Translations under genes and position numbers: made by a program
The notes under the pieces: generated by a model
Told to the model about the DNA's origin: nothing
The model's input: the letters and a program-made list of their open reading frames with translations, nothing else
Database searches by the model: none
Assembly (NCBI GenBank): GCA_036736205.1
Contig: DAINMX010000001.1
Location: 1 to 64,000, forward strand
Length of the DNA stretch: 64,000 nt
Direction of reading: 5' to 3'
Source of the DNA: XYA12-FULL-58-9 sp001798605
GTDB taxonomy: Bacteria > Myxococcota > XYA12-FULL-58-9
In this document: piece by piece, positions 1 to 7,383 of the stretch
Layout: each line of letters starts with the position of its first letter
Position numbering within the stretch: position 1 is the stretch's first letter

Positions 1-179
1 CTCAGGAGACGGAGCATAGCCGCCAATTCTTCCAGAGTCCAACGGGTGACCTCGACCCTGTTCGTGATGTGCGGCCTTGTTCGACTTGTTCGACGTGGTG
101 CAGAGCGGCCTTGTTCGACCTGTTCGACGTGGTGCCGAACGGCGATCTGTGGCATACAAGCATCCTTGGAGGGCTCGCC
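1..179. other. Left-edge region, no supported gene
   Basis: I see no convincing gene here. A minus-strand frame over about 1-70 reads VTRWTLEELAAMLRLL, which looks coding-like, and could be part of a gene running off the window, but no start is visible. The right half holds a direct repeat (71-135) and the ribosome binding site of the receiver gene. Confidence 0.3.
71..135. repeat. 31-bp direct repeat, two copies
   Basis: Copies at 71-101 and 105-135 match except for one base and are 34 bp apart. Each contains two TTCGAC blocks. The pair ends 44 bp before the ATG of the receiver gene. Role unknown: slipped-strand duplication or a paired protein-binding site are both possible. Confidence 0.75.
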
Positions 180-545
180 ATGTGCCGGATTATTCTCATC
201 GCTGATGATTCGGCGGTATTTCGCGATCTTGAAGCGAAAGTCCTCGAGACGCATGGCTACCACGTCATTCATGCTTCGAATGGTGCAGAGACCTTGCGCA
301 AGGCGGTCGAGGAAAAGCCCGACCTCATTCTCCTCGACATTCAGATGCCGGTGATGGATGGGGTACAAACGTTGGCGCTGTTGAAAAAGCAACCAGAAAC
401 GAAAGACATCCCTGTGTTTGTCGTTTCGACCATCGGTCGAGTAAAGGATCGTGAAATCCTTCTGAAGGGTGGTGCCGACGAGTTCATCTCCAAGCCAATC
501 AACATTCGCGAGATGCTCCTGCGCATCCAAGAGCATCTGGGGTGA
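180..545 (+). CDS. Single-domain response regulator (CheY-like receiver)
   Basis: A 121-residue stand-alone receiver domain. The acidic pair D9-D10, phospho-acceptor D53 (LLDIQMP), S83 and K105 (SKPI) are all in place, so phosphotransfer chemistry should be intact. No output domain follows, so it should act by protein contact or as a phosphorelay intermediate. The ATG at 180 is preceded by GGAGGG at 168-173; an upstream in-frame ATG at 69 would translate the repeat region and is unlikely. Its stop lies one base before the probable TTG start of the propeller gene, suggesting translational coupling. No histidine kinase lies next to it. Confidence 0.88.
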   Translation: MCRIILIADDSAVFRDLEAKVLETHGYHVIHASNGAETLRKAVEEKPDLILLDIQMPVMDGVQTLALLKKQPETKDIPVFVVSTIGRVKDREILLKGGADEFISKPINIREMLLRIQEHLG

Positions 546-546
546 G

Positions 547-2040
547 TTGAGCTCTTTGCATCCCCTGAGAATAACGCCTCTCTGTTTCGCCTGCGCCTTC
601 AACATTGCCGCTTCGCCTCGTTCCCCGGCTCCGACGGTGGGCACCGATTGGCCTCAGGGACGACACGACGCCAAGAACAGTGCCCAAGTGAGGTTTGGCA
701 GTGCAGAGGTGGGCAAGCTCGTGAGGTGGGAATTCCATGGCAGTGATCGCGTGTGGGGTTATCAACCAGGCATGACTGTGTGGACGTCACCGGCGGTTGC
801 ACTGGTGGGAGGTCGCGCTGCGCTTGTGATCGGTAGCTACGACCACAACATCTACAGTCTCGACGCCACCACTGGCGTGCAGCTATGGAGGTTCACCACC
901 GGCGACAGCGTTTATGCCAATCCGGTGATCTGGAATGACGGCGAGGAGACCTGGGTCTTTGCCACCTCGACCGACCGGTTGGTGTACGCACTCGATGCCG
1001 AGCTTGGCAGTCGCAAGTGGATACACTCCCTGGAAACCTTTCGGCCGACCCTTGGCGGTGCCCGATTGTCTTCGCCAAATGTTGGAATTGCCAACGGGAA
1101 GCACACGGTGTTTGTGGGTCATTGGATCTGGGATCGCTCCCTGGCCCGGAGCCAACAAGAGGGCGGCATTACCGCACTCGATGCACGAACTGGCGAAGTC
1201 ATCTGGCGGCGTTTGCTTGGGGACAACGAGATCACCGCGCCTACCTACGCCCAAATCGGTGCTCGTCACATCATCGCTGCCGGCTCTGCCAACGGCACGC
1301 TCCATGTTCTCGATGCTAACACCGGCGATGTTCTCTGGAACAAGACTGAGCTCGATGCCATTCGTGCGGCGCCTGCCATCACCTCGCAAGAGGGCGGCAG
1401 AGTGGTCTATTCATCCAACGCTGGCATTGTCCGTTGCCTCGACGTGCTGAGTGGCGACGAAGTCTGGAGCTATCAAACCGGCAACTGGGTAACCGCTTCA
1501 CCTATGATCGCTGACATCGATCGGCGCCTGGTGGTCGTCGTAGGGTCCTATGATCGTTCCCTGTACGCACTCGATCTGCTCACCGGTGTGCAAGTGTGGC
1601 GCTACTTCGCCGAGGGGGGAGTCTACGCCGCTGCAGCTCTTGCTTTGCTGCCCGGTCAGCCGCTGGTGCTCACATCGGCATGGGATCATCACCTGCACGC
1701 CGTTGACGGTCGCGATGGCTCGAAGGTCTGGCAGGTCTACACCGGTCGACCGCTTTGGGATGCCATCGGCCTCGAGCACAGCAATTGGGCTTCCCCCATC
1801 GCCGTCGAGATCAATGGCCACTGGGGTGTCTATTCAGGCTCATACGATGGCGTCCTGCGCGCTTTTCCTCTCGACGACGTGGTCGCCTTGCGGTCCGAGC
1901 GCGAGCGATCCAACCTGATTTTCTGGTTGTCGTTCCCCATTGCCCTCGCCTGCGTGGCTTTGTTCAGCATCGCCCTCACCCGCCAGCATCGCAAGCATAC
2001 ACTTGATCTCAGGGCGGGTTCGTCTCGGGAGCTACCTTGA
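547..2040 (+). CDS. PQQ-like beta-propeller repeat protein, membrane anchored
   Basis: About 497 residues. Repeated blades of the form YALD..TG...W (SLDATTGVQLW, ALDLLTGVQVWRY, VDGRDGSKVW) identify a PQQ-like/BamB-type eight-bladed propeller. The N-terminus resembles a short signal peptide, and a hydrophobic segment (FWLSFPIALACVALFSIAL) about 30 residues before the end should anchor it with a basic tail inside. Start chosen at TTG 547, just past the receiver stop; GGGGTGAG at 540-547 partly overlaps it, so TTG 556 is an alternative. The family includes dehydrogenases and scaffold proteins; with no enzyme domain visible, a binding or scaffold role is likelier. The last base overlaps the sfsA start. 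Confidence 0.8.
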   Translation: MSSLHPLRITPLCFACAFNIAASPRSPAPTVGTDWPQGRHDAKNSAQVRFGSAEVGKLVRWEFHGSDRVWGYQPGMTVWTSPAVALVGGRAALVIGSYDHNIYSLDATTGVQLWRFTTGDSVYANPVIWNDGEETWVFATSTDRLVYALDAELGSRKWIHSLETFRPTLGGARLSSPNVGIANGKHTVFVGHWIWDRSLARSQQEGGITALDARTGEVIWRRLLGDNEITAPTYAQIGARHIIAAGSANGTLHVLDANTGDVLWNKTELDAIRAAPAITSQEGGRVVYSSNAGIVRCLDVLSGDEVWSYQTGNWVTASPMIADIDRRLVVVVGSYDRSLYALDLLTGVQVWRYFAEGGVYAAAALALLPGQPLVLTSAWDHHLHAVDGRDGSKVWQVYTGRPLWDAIGLEHSNWASPIAVEINGHWGVYSGSYDGVLRAFPLDDVVALRSERERSNLIFWLSFPIALACVALFSIALTRQHRKHTLDLRAGSSRELP

Positions 2041-2789
2041 CTGAAAGTGGAAATCGACTGTCGTTTGAACTGCCAATGCTGCATGGCACGTTGCTTCGTC
2101 GATACAAACGTTTTCTCGCGGACGTGGAACTCGAGGACGGACGCAAACTCACTGTTCATTGTCCCAACTCCGGCTCGATGAAGAACTGCTGTGAACCGGG
2201 AAGGCCGGTTGTCCTCAGTGACTCCAACAACCCAAAGCGCAAATTGCGTTACACTTGGGAGCTCATTCAAATCGGGCGCACTTGGGTGGGGGTGCACTCG
2301 GCCAAGTCGAATCACTTCATGGCGCGGTTCATTGCTGCTGGCGTTATTCCAGAGCTCGCAGGGTATGACGAGTTACGCCGAGAAGTGATCTATGGGGAAG
2401 GCGGGCGCAGTCGCGTCGACCTCGCTCTGCAGTCTCAGGGACGTCCTCGCTGTGTGATCGAGATCAAGCACAGCACCATGCGAGTGGGCCGATTCGCGGC
2501 GTTTCCCGACGCAGTCACGGCACGGGGCCGCAAGCATCTCGAAGACCTGCAATGGGCCGTGAAGCAGGGCGATCGGGCCGTCATGCTCTTTGTCGTTGGT
2601 CGTGACGATTGCGAGGAGTTCCGGCCGGCCGATGAGATCGATCCCGCCTACGGCGAAGCGCTTCGCAACGCCATCGATGTCGGCGTCGAGGTCTTGGCCT
2701 ATCGACTGAAATTTCGCATTGACAGTGTGGAGCTCCTGGACCGACTGCCGCTGTGCATCACGGGTACGAAGCCACAAACAGGTCAATGA
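2037..2789 (+). CDS. sfsA: SfsA family protein (sugar fermentation stimulation protein homologue)
   Basis: The 250 residues align well with SfsA (234 in E. coli). Family motifs visible are HCPNSGSM, VDLAL, CVIEIKHSTM, FPDAVTARGRKHLEDL and DEIDPAYGEALR. The D...EIK pattern resembles a PD-(D/E)XK nuclease core, and the N-terminal half is an OB-like fold reported to bind DNA; the cellular role remains unclear. It starts at TTG 2037, whose last bases overlap the TGA of the propeller gene (TTGA), typical of coupled translation. The 3' end overlaps the convergent DHH gene by 32 bp. Confidence 0.93.
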   Translation: MTESGNRLSFELPMLHGTLLRRYKRFLADVELEDGRKLTVHCPNSGSMKNCCEPGRPVVLSDSNNPKRKLRYTWELIQIGRTWVGVHSAKSNHFMARFIAAGVIPELAGYDELRREVIYGEGGRSRVDLALQSQGRPRCVIEIKHSTMRVGRFAAFPDAVTARGRKHLEDLQWAVKQGDRAVMLFVVGRDDCEEFRPADEIDPAYGEALRNAIDVGVEVLAYRLKFRIDSVELLDRLPLCITGTKPQTGQ

Positions 2790-3717
2790 AGGCTTGCAGT
2801 TGATCGCCCGGCAGAGCGTTGATGCCAGCGGCTGCGGCGCGGCCTCCGCCGGTGGAAAATTTTCTGCACAGTGCGTCCGCTCCCTGTTTGTTGTCGAGAG
2901 GGGCACGAACGCTGACGAGATAGGTACCGTCGGGTCGCTCGGTGAGCACTGCGTGCGCTCTCTCGGGTGAAGCATTGGCGAGATCGTTGCTGTAGACGCC
3001 GGAGACCCGCCGTGCCCAGGTTTCATCGGGCAAAATGAATACGGCGGTCGTTTTGGATGCGTGTGTCGGCTTCAAGGCTGCCGCGGCCGCCATGTCGTCG
3101 CAGTAGCCCGACTCGAGCTTGGCAAAAACACCGGCGTCGTCTTCGACGAAATCAAAGGGGGTTGGATACGAATGCATGAGCTCGAAGAGCTCACCTGGGG
3201 AAAAATGCAGGTCCGCAATTGAAGCGCCATATCCGTTGTAGTTCAGGTAGGTGCCTAGCTTCTCCAGCAAGGATGTTCGTTCTTCAGACAGCTGAAGGTC
3301 TCGGGCAAGCTGGCGAGCACTGGTATTCAAGTTGTCGCCGAAGGCACCCGTCATCGCCCATTCGGGATATTGGTTTTTGAGGTGCTGATTGACGAGTAGG
3401 CTGGTGCAGATGTTTGAATCGGCATCAATGACCGCCATGAACGCGTCGTGTTGGGGCAGATCCCCCGCGAAGTGATGGTCGACGTAAAAAATCTCGGCTC
3501 CAGCGTCGAGGGCCGCCATCACCCCCTCACGGTTCATGTCGAAGCTGATATCGAGGACGGTAACCCGATCCCCTGATGCGATGTTGGCTTTGGCTACGAG
3601 AGCGATGTCGCGCTTGACACCAGTGATGAGCGCACTGTCTCTGGGCTCGACAAGGCGCAGCTGGATGAGTGCACACAAACCGTCGGCGTCGCCATTGAAG
3701 ATGTCGATGTTGGACAT
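2758..3717 (-). CDS. DHH/DHHA1 family phosphoesterase
   Basis: A 319-residue DHH-superfamily protein. The metal-binding motifs are NGDADG (8-13), VLD (D56), DHH (80-82) and VIDAD (96-100). The C-terminal DHHA1 signature is present as GGGRAAAAG at 290-298; the usual histidine after GGG is an arginine here, which could alter substrate choice. Relatives include RecJ, NrnA and GdpP-type enzymes cleaving phosphodiesters in nanoRNA or cyclic dinucleotides. It has no membrane segment or RecJ OB domain, so a cytosolic small-substrate enzyme is favoured. It is transcribed convergently with sfsA. Confidence 0.85.
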   Translation of the reverse strand: MSNIDIFNGDADGLCALIQLRLVEPRDSALITGVKRDIALVAKANIASGDRVTVLDISFDMNREGVMAALDAGAEIFYVDHHFAGDLPQHDAFMAVIDADSNICTSLLVNQHLKNQYPEWAMTGAFGDNLNTSARQLARDLQLSEERTSLLEKLGTYLNYNGYGASIADLHFSPGELFELMHSYPTPFDFVEDDAGVFAKLESGYCDDMAAAAALKPTHASKTTAVFILPDETWARRVSGVYSNDLANASPERAHAVLTERPDGTYLVSVRAPLDNKQGADALCRKFSTGGGRAAAAGINALPGDQLQAFIDLFVASYP

Positions 3718-3932
3718 GAGCCTGGTGTAACCGAGGCCCGTGGCTCACACAACTGTCGGTTGAAGCTTGCGCTCATGCCATGAAACTTACATTCGGTGTC
3801 CATCCAAGTGTCGGTGCAACCGACTGCAACTACAAAGGATTTTGTACCATAGGTGAAGTAATTGATTTTGCGCTAGGCAGAACAATCACAAATGTACTAC
3901 TGAACCTTAGGGAGGTACACCCGTTAACGCCG

Positions 3933-4982
3933 ATGACAGAGCCGACCCAAGAGAAGCAAAAGATCCTCGTCGTCGACGATGAGCAGAACAACCTTGACGT
4001 TGTCACTCGTGTATTCCGCCGAGAATTCCACGTTCTCACTGCGACGAGCGGCGAGCAAGGTCTGGAGATCCTCAAACAGAACATGGACGTCATTCTGGTG
4101 ATCTCGGACCAACGAATGCCGGGACTCAGTGGCTCGCAGTTCTTGTCTGAGGTGTTCAAAATTGCGCCCGAAACGATGCGCGTGATGATGACTGGTTATG
4201 CCGACCATGATGCGGTCGTCGAGGCTGTCAATTTGGGCAAGGTTTGGAGTTATATCCGCAAGCCCGTCGCCGCCGACCAACTGCGTGAAACAGTGCAGAA
4301 CTCAGTCGAGGTTTACCATCTCGCGGCGAAGAATCGCGAACTGACGCGTCAACTCGAAGTGCAAAACCGCGAGCTCGTAGAGCAGAAGCACCTTCTCGAG
4401 ATGAGCCTTGATGAGCGGACGATGAAGCTCATTGAGACCAACAAGAAACTGGCGGAGCTCGCCGTCCGAGACGGTTTGACCGGCCTCTACAACCACCGCT
4501 ACTTCCAAGACCGCGCAGCTCAGGAAATATCTCGCGCAAAACGCTACAATGGGCGCGTTGGCCTTGTTTTCATCGACATCGATCACTTCAAGGATTACAA
4601 CGACACCCACGGCCACCCGAAGGGCGATGATGTACTGCGGGAAATCGCCGAGCTTATCACCGCAAGAACCCGCCTGCAGGATTTGAAGGCGCGCGTAAGG
4701 GATACAGATCTGGTGGCGCGCTACGGTGGTGAAGAGTTCGTCATCCTAATGCCCGAAACAGATACGAGTGGTGCGGTCATTGTCGGAGAGCGCCTCCGCG
4801 CTGCTGTTGGATCTCATCCCTTCAAGGATTGCGAGACACAGCCAGGCGGAGCGCTGACGGTAAGCGTGGGTGTGGCATCCTATCCCGAGGATGCCAGTTC
4901 CAGAGAGGAGCTCATCACGCGGGCAGACCAGGCTCTCTATGAGGCAAAACGCCAAGGACGCAATCGGGTGTGTGCGCCGTAG
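3933..4982 (+). CDS. Receiver-GGDEF response regulator (diguanylate cyclase)
   Basis: A 349-residue protein: receiver (about 9-125) with D15-D16 and phospho-acceptor D59 (ISDQRMPG), a coiled-coil linker (about 130-175), then a GGDEF domain. The catalytic motif GGEEF is at 265-269, and RDTD (R256, D259) sits five residues before it, the spacing of the c-di-GMP inhibitory I-site. It should make c-di-GMP from GTP under phosphorylation control with product feedback. ATG 3933 was chosen because the receiver begins soon after; GGGAGG at 3909-3914 is about 18 nt upstream, further than ideal. An in-frame ATG at 3780 would add 51 unfamiliar residues. Confidence 0.92.
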   Translation: MTEPTQEKQKILVVDDEQNNLDVVTRVFRREFHVLTATSGEQGLEILKQNMDVILVISDQRMPGLSGSQFLSEVFKIAPETMRVMMTGYADHDAVVEAVNLGKVWSYIRKPVAADQLRETVQNSVEVYHLAAKNRELTRQLEVQNRELVEQKHLLEMSLDERTMKLIETNKKLAELAVRDGLTGLYNHRYFQDRAAQEISRAKRYNGRVGLVFIDIDHFKDYNDTHGHPKGDDVLREIAELITARTRLQDLKARVRDTDLVARYGGEEFVILMPETDTSGAVIVGERLRAAVGSHPFKDCETQPGGALTVSVGVASYPEDASSREELITRADQALYEAKRQGRNRVCAP

Positions 4983-5081
4983 TTCGGGCCATCAAGATTG
5001 GCATCGGCCAACTCTCTTTGGCCCGCAATGAAACGCCCAGGGAAGGTGTCGACGGTGTCGACCTAACCGGTCGACAAGGGT

Positions 5082-5150
5082 TTGGCAACCCTGTGATGGC
5101 ATCCCTGTGTTGGCAACCCTGTGATGGCATCCCTGTGTTGGAAACCCTGT
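5082..5150. repeat. 28-bp tandem repeat, about 2.5 copies
   Basis: Identical units at 5082-5109 and 5110-5137, then a partial third from 5138 with one mismatch. Units abut without spacers, so it is not a CRISPR array. Possible roles are a variable-number repeat in a promoter region or clustered protein-binding sites. Confidence 0.85.
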
Positions 5151-5245
5151 TTCCGACAGGCGTTTCTTGTGTTACGGTAGGCATTCGAAAGATGTCCGAT
5201 TGCTGGAGCAAACGATCTGTGTGTCGAGGCGAGTCACTTGCACTT

Positions 5246-5267
5246 GCCCTCGCGCTAGCGCGAGGGC
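5246..5267. promoter_or_regulatory. Perfect 22-bp palindrome, possible operator
   Basis: The half-site GCCCTCGCGCT is followed directly by its exact reverse complement, centred at 5256/5257. There is no T-run after it, so a rho-independent terminator is unlikely. It sits 72 bp before the ATG of the Cys-rich lipoprotein, a position fitting a dimeric regulator's operator. Confidence 0.45.
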
Positions 5268-5338
5268 CGCGGGTTAACCACGACACTGAGTTCTTCGTGG
5301 GCGCAGATCAAAGTTCTGAAGAAATTGAAAGGCAGGCT

Positions 5339-7345
5339 ATGGTTGTGAGCATGAACAAGACGATTTCTTTGATGCAGCGTTGGTTTTTCTTTTCCGTGGC
5401 AGCAATCGGACTGGCCGCTTGCGAGAGCAGCAATAAGAAACCGTCCGAGAAATGCGACTGCGACGCAAATCAAACGTGCATCGACGGCACTTGTTTCGAG
5501 TTGTGTGCGTCCAGCGCACAGTGTCCGGATGACCACGCTTGCGACACCCAGCAAAGCGTCTGTGTCCCGGTGAAGGACGCTGTCTGTAGTGGACCTGGTG
5601 ACTGCACCTCGCCCCCTTTGTGTTATGTGCTCAACAACCAGGTCGCCTGCGCTGAGGGGCAATGTGTCTACAGTGCCGCACCGTCAGGAGCGGCGTGCCA
5701 ACTTCCCACGGATGTGGCGGGGGAACCCACGGGACTCTGCAATACGGAGCACGAGTGCAAGACGGACTTGGGCAATTCCTGTCTTGACGATTCCTGGTGC
5801 ACCCACGGAAAGTGCGAATGTGACTCGGAGACTTGTGAGGCCAAGATCTGCGCACCCGTCGAGTGTCAACCGTGCGAGTACTACAATGGGACCCTTTGCG
5901 TTGCTATTCCTACGCAATCTCCACCCGTAACGGACGTGCTCAACGGCTGTAGTGGAACGAATGCCTGTTATGACGGTTGGTGCCTGCCGATCAACAACAA
6001 TGTTGGTGCTGCGTGTTACAACGACGCCACTTGCACTCCACAGAACTGCGAGTGTACCTCTGCGAGTTGTTCTCAGCACGAGTGTTCACCCATCAGGTGT
6101 GCGACCTGCGAGTACTTCGACGGCACCGCCTGCATCGATATCCCCATCGAGGATCCTCCCATCAAAGATGCGCTCAACGGCTGCGATGGCGTCAACGCGT
6201 GTTACAACGGCGTGTGCGCACAGGATTCGAGCGACATTGGCGATTCTTGCCTCTCTGATGATGAATGCATTCTCAAACATTGTGAGTGCAGCTCGGCCAC
6301 GTGCGCCGCGCACGTCTGCGCACCCACCGAGTGTGACACCTGCTCGTATTACGATGGCACGGGTTGCCTGGACATCCCCACACAGAATCCTATCGTCAAA
6401 GACTCTCTCAATGGGTGTGATGACACCCACGCATGTTATGACGGTGTCTGTTTGCCAGACGAGGCCGATCTTGGGATGGCGTGCACCGCCGATGGTGAAT
6501 GCAACCACGGCAATTGTGAATGCAAGACGAGCAGTTGTAATGAGCACTGGTGCGCCATCATCGAGTGCGATGTTTGTGAGTACTATGACGGTGAAGGTTG
6601 CATCGACATTCCCAGAACGGATCCAGCGGTCAAGGATTCACTCAACGATTGTGACGATACCCACGCATGTTACGATGGTGTTTGTCTGCCCGACGAAATC
6701 GATCTCGGAACCGCGTGCAGCTACAATCAGAATTGCAACGCCCAGCACTGCGAATGTAGCTCCGAGACCTGCGAGGCGCGCCTCTGCGCCCCCATCGCCT
6801 GCCCGCAATGCCAATACTACGACGGTGCCACGTGTTTGCCGATCCCCACCCAGACTCCGCCCGTGCAAGACATCCTCAACCTGTGTTGGCAGTTTCATAG
6901 CTGCTACGACGGTGTCTGCTTGTTGGACGCCGATGCACCAAAATTGACGCGAATCTCGGTAGAGGGCGATGCAGTCGTGGGCTGGGAGACCTCCGGCTGG
7001 CTCGAGTGGCACCGCATTGACACCTATGGTGCCGATCTCGGAGTCGTTTCGGCTCGGTTGGAGCAGAATCTGTTTGACGAGATCTCCTGGGATGCGACGT
7101 TTACTGAGACCATCGATCTCACCTCCCCCCATTTTGCTCTCTACGGAGATGAGCGCAGCCGCGATTTCACCCGCACCTTCACGTTTTACGACCAAAACGA
7201 CAATGTGATCAAATCTCTGGTAATCAGCCACCCGAGCAACTGGGGCACGGAAGCGCTGGTTAGATCTGGGACACCAAACGATCTTTATCTCAACTTCAAG
7301 TTCGCGGGCGACGACATCTTGGGTGGTTGGTCCATGGTGCCGTGA
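5339..7345 (+). CDS. Cys-rich lipoprotein with five 78-residue modules
   Basis: A 668-residue predicted outer-envelope lipoprotein: signal peptide, lipobox LAAC (C28), a short Cys-rich lead-in, then five tandem modules of about 78 residues from roughly 140 to 530. Each has some 10 cysteines and recurring blocks CEC, YYDG..C, IP..P, KD.LN.C and ACYDGVC. A Cys-poor beta-type C-terminal region of about 140 residues follows. The modules resemble extracellular disulfide-rich repeats such as the Dickkopf/EGF-like ones common in myxobacteria; I cannot name the family. ATG 5339 has AGG seven bases upstream and opens directly into the signal peptide. Adhesion or matrix roles are guesses. Confidence 0.8.
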   Translation: MVVSMNKTISLMQRWFFFSVAAIGLAACESSNKKPSEKCDCDANQTCIDGTCFELCASSAQCPDDHACDTQQSVCVPVKDAVCSGPGDCTSPPLCYVLNNQVACAEGQCVYSAAPSGAACQLPTDVAGEPTGLCNTEHECKTDLGNSCLDDSWCTHGKCECDSETCEAKICAPVECQPCEYYNGTLCVAIPTQSPPVTDVLNGCSGTNACYDGWCLPINNNVGAACYNDATCTPQNCECTSASCSQHECSPIRCATCEYFDGTACIDIPIEDPPIKDALNGCDGVNACYNGVCAQDSSDIGDSCLSDDECILKHCECSSATCAAHVCAPTECDTCSYYDGTGCLDIPTQNPIVKDSLNGCDDTHACYDGVCLPDEADLGMACTADGECNHGNCECKTSSCNEHWCAIIECDVCEYYDGEGCIDIPRTDPAVKDSLNDCDDTHACYDGVCLPDEIDLGTACSYNQNCNAQHCECSSETCEARLCAPIACPQCQYYDGATCLPIPTQTPPVQDILNLCWQFHSCYDGVCLLDADAPKLTRISVEGDAVVGWETSGWLEWHRIDTYGADLGVVSARLEQNLFDEISWDATFTETIDLTSPHFALYGDERSRDFTRTFTFYDQNDNVIKSLVISHPSNWGTEALVRSGTPNDLYLNFKFAGDDILGGWSMVP

Positions 7346-7383
7346 TCCCATCGTTTTGCTCGTTGGTGCCTGGGGTACAAACA

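Larger units (their letters stand above)
4983..5338. other. Intergenic leader with repeats and a palindrome
   Basis: No gene is supported in these 356 bp. It contains a tandem 9-bp duplication (GGTGTCGAC at 5045-5053 and 5054-5062), a 28-bp repeat of about 2.5 copies (5082-5150) and a perfect palindrome (5246-5267). It lies upstream of the Cys-rich lipoprotein gene and is the most repeat-rich noncoding stretch in the window. Confidence 0.6.

Noticed and set aside
2082..2098. Sigma54-like promoter (TGGCAC near TTGC)
   Set aside because: The element lies inside sfsA and the spacing between the boxes is wrong.
5082..5150. Possible CRISPR array from 28-bp repeats
   Set aside because: The units abut directly without spacers, and no cas gene is present.
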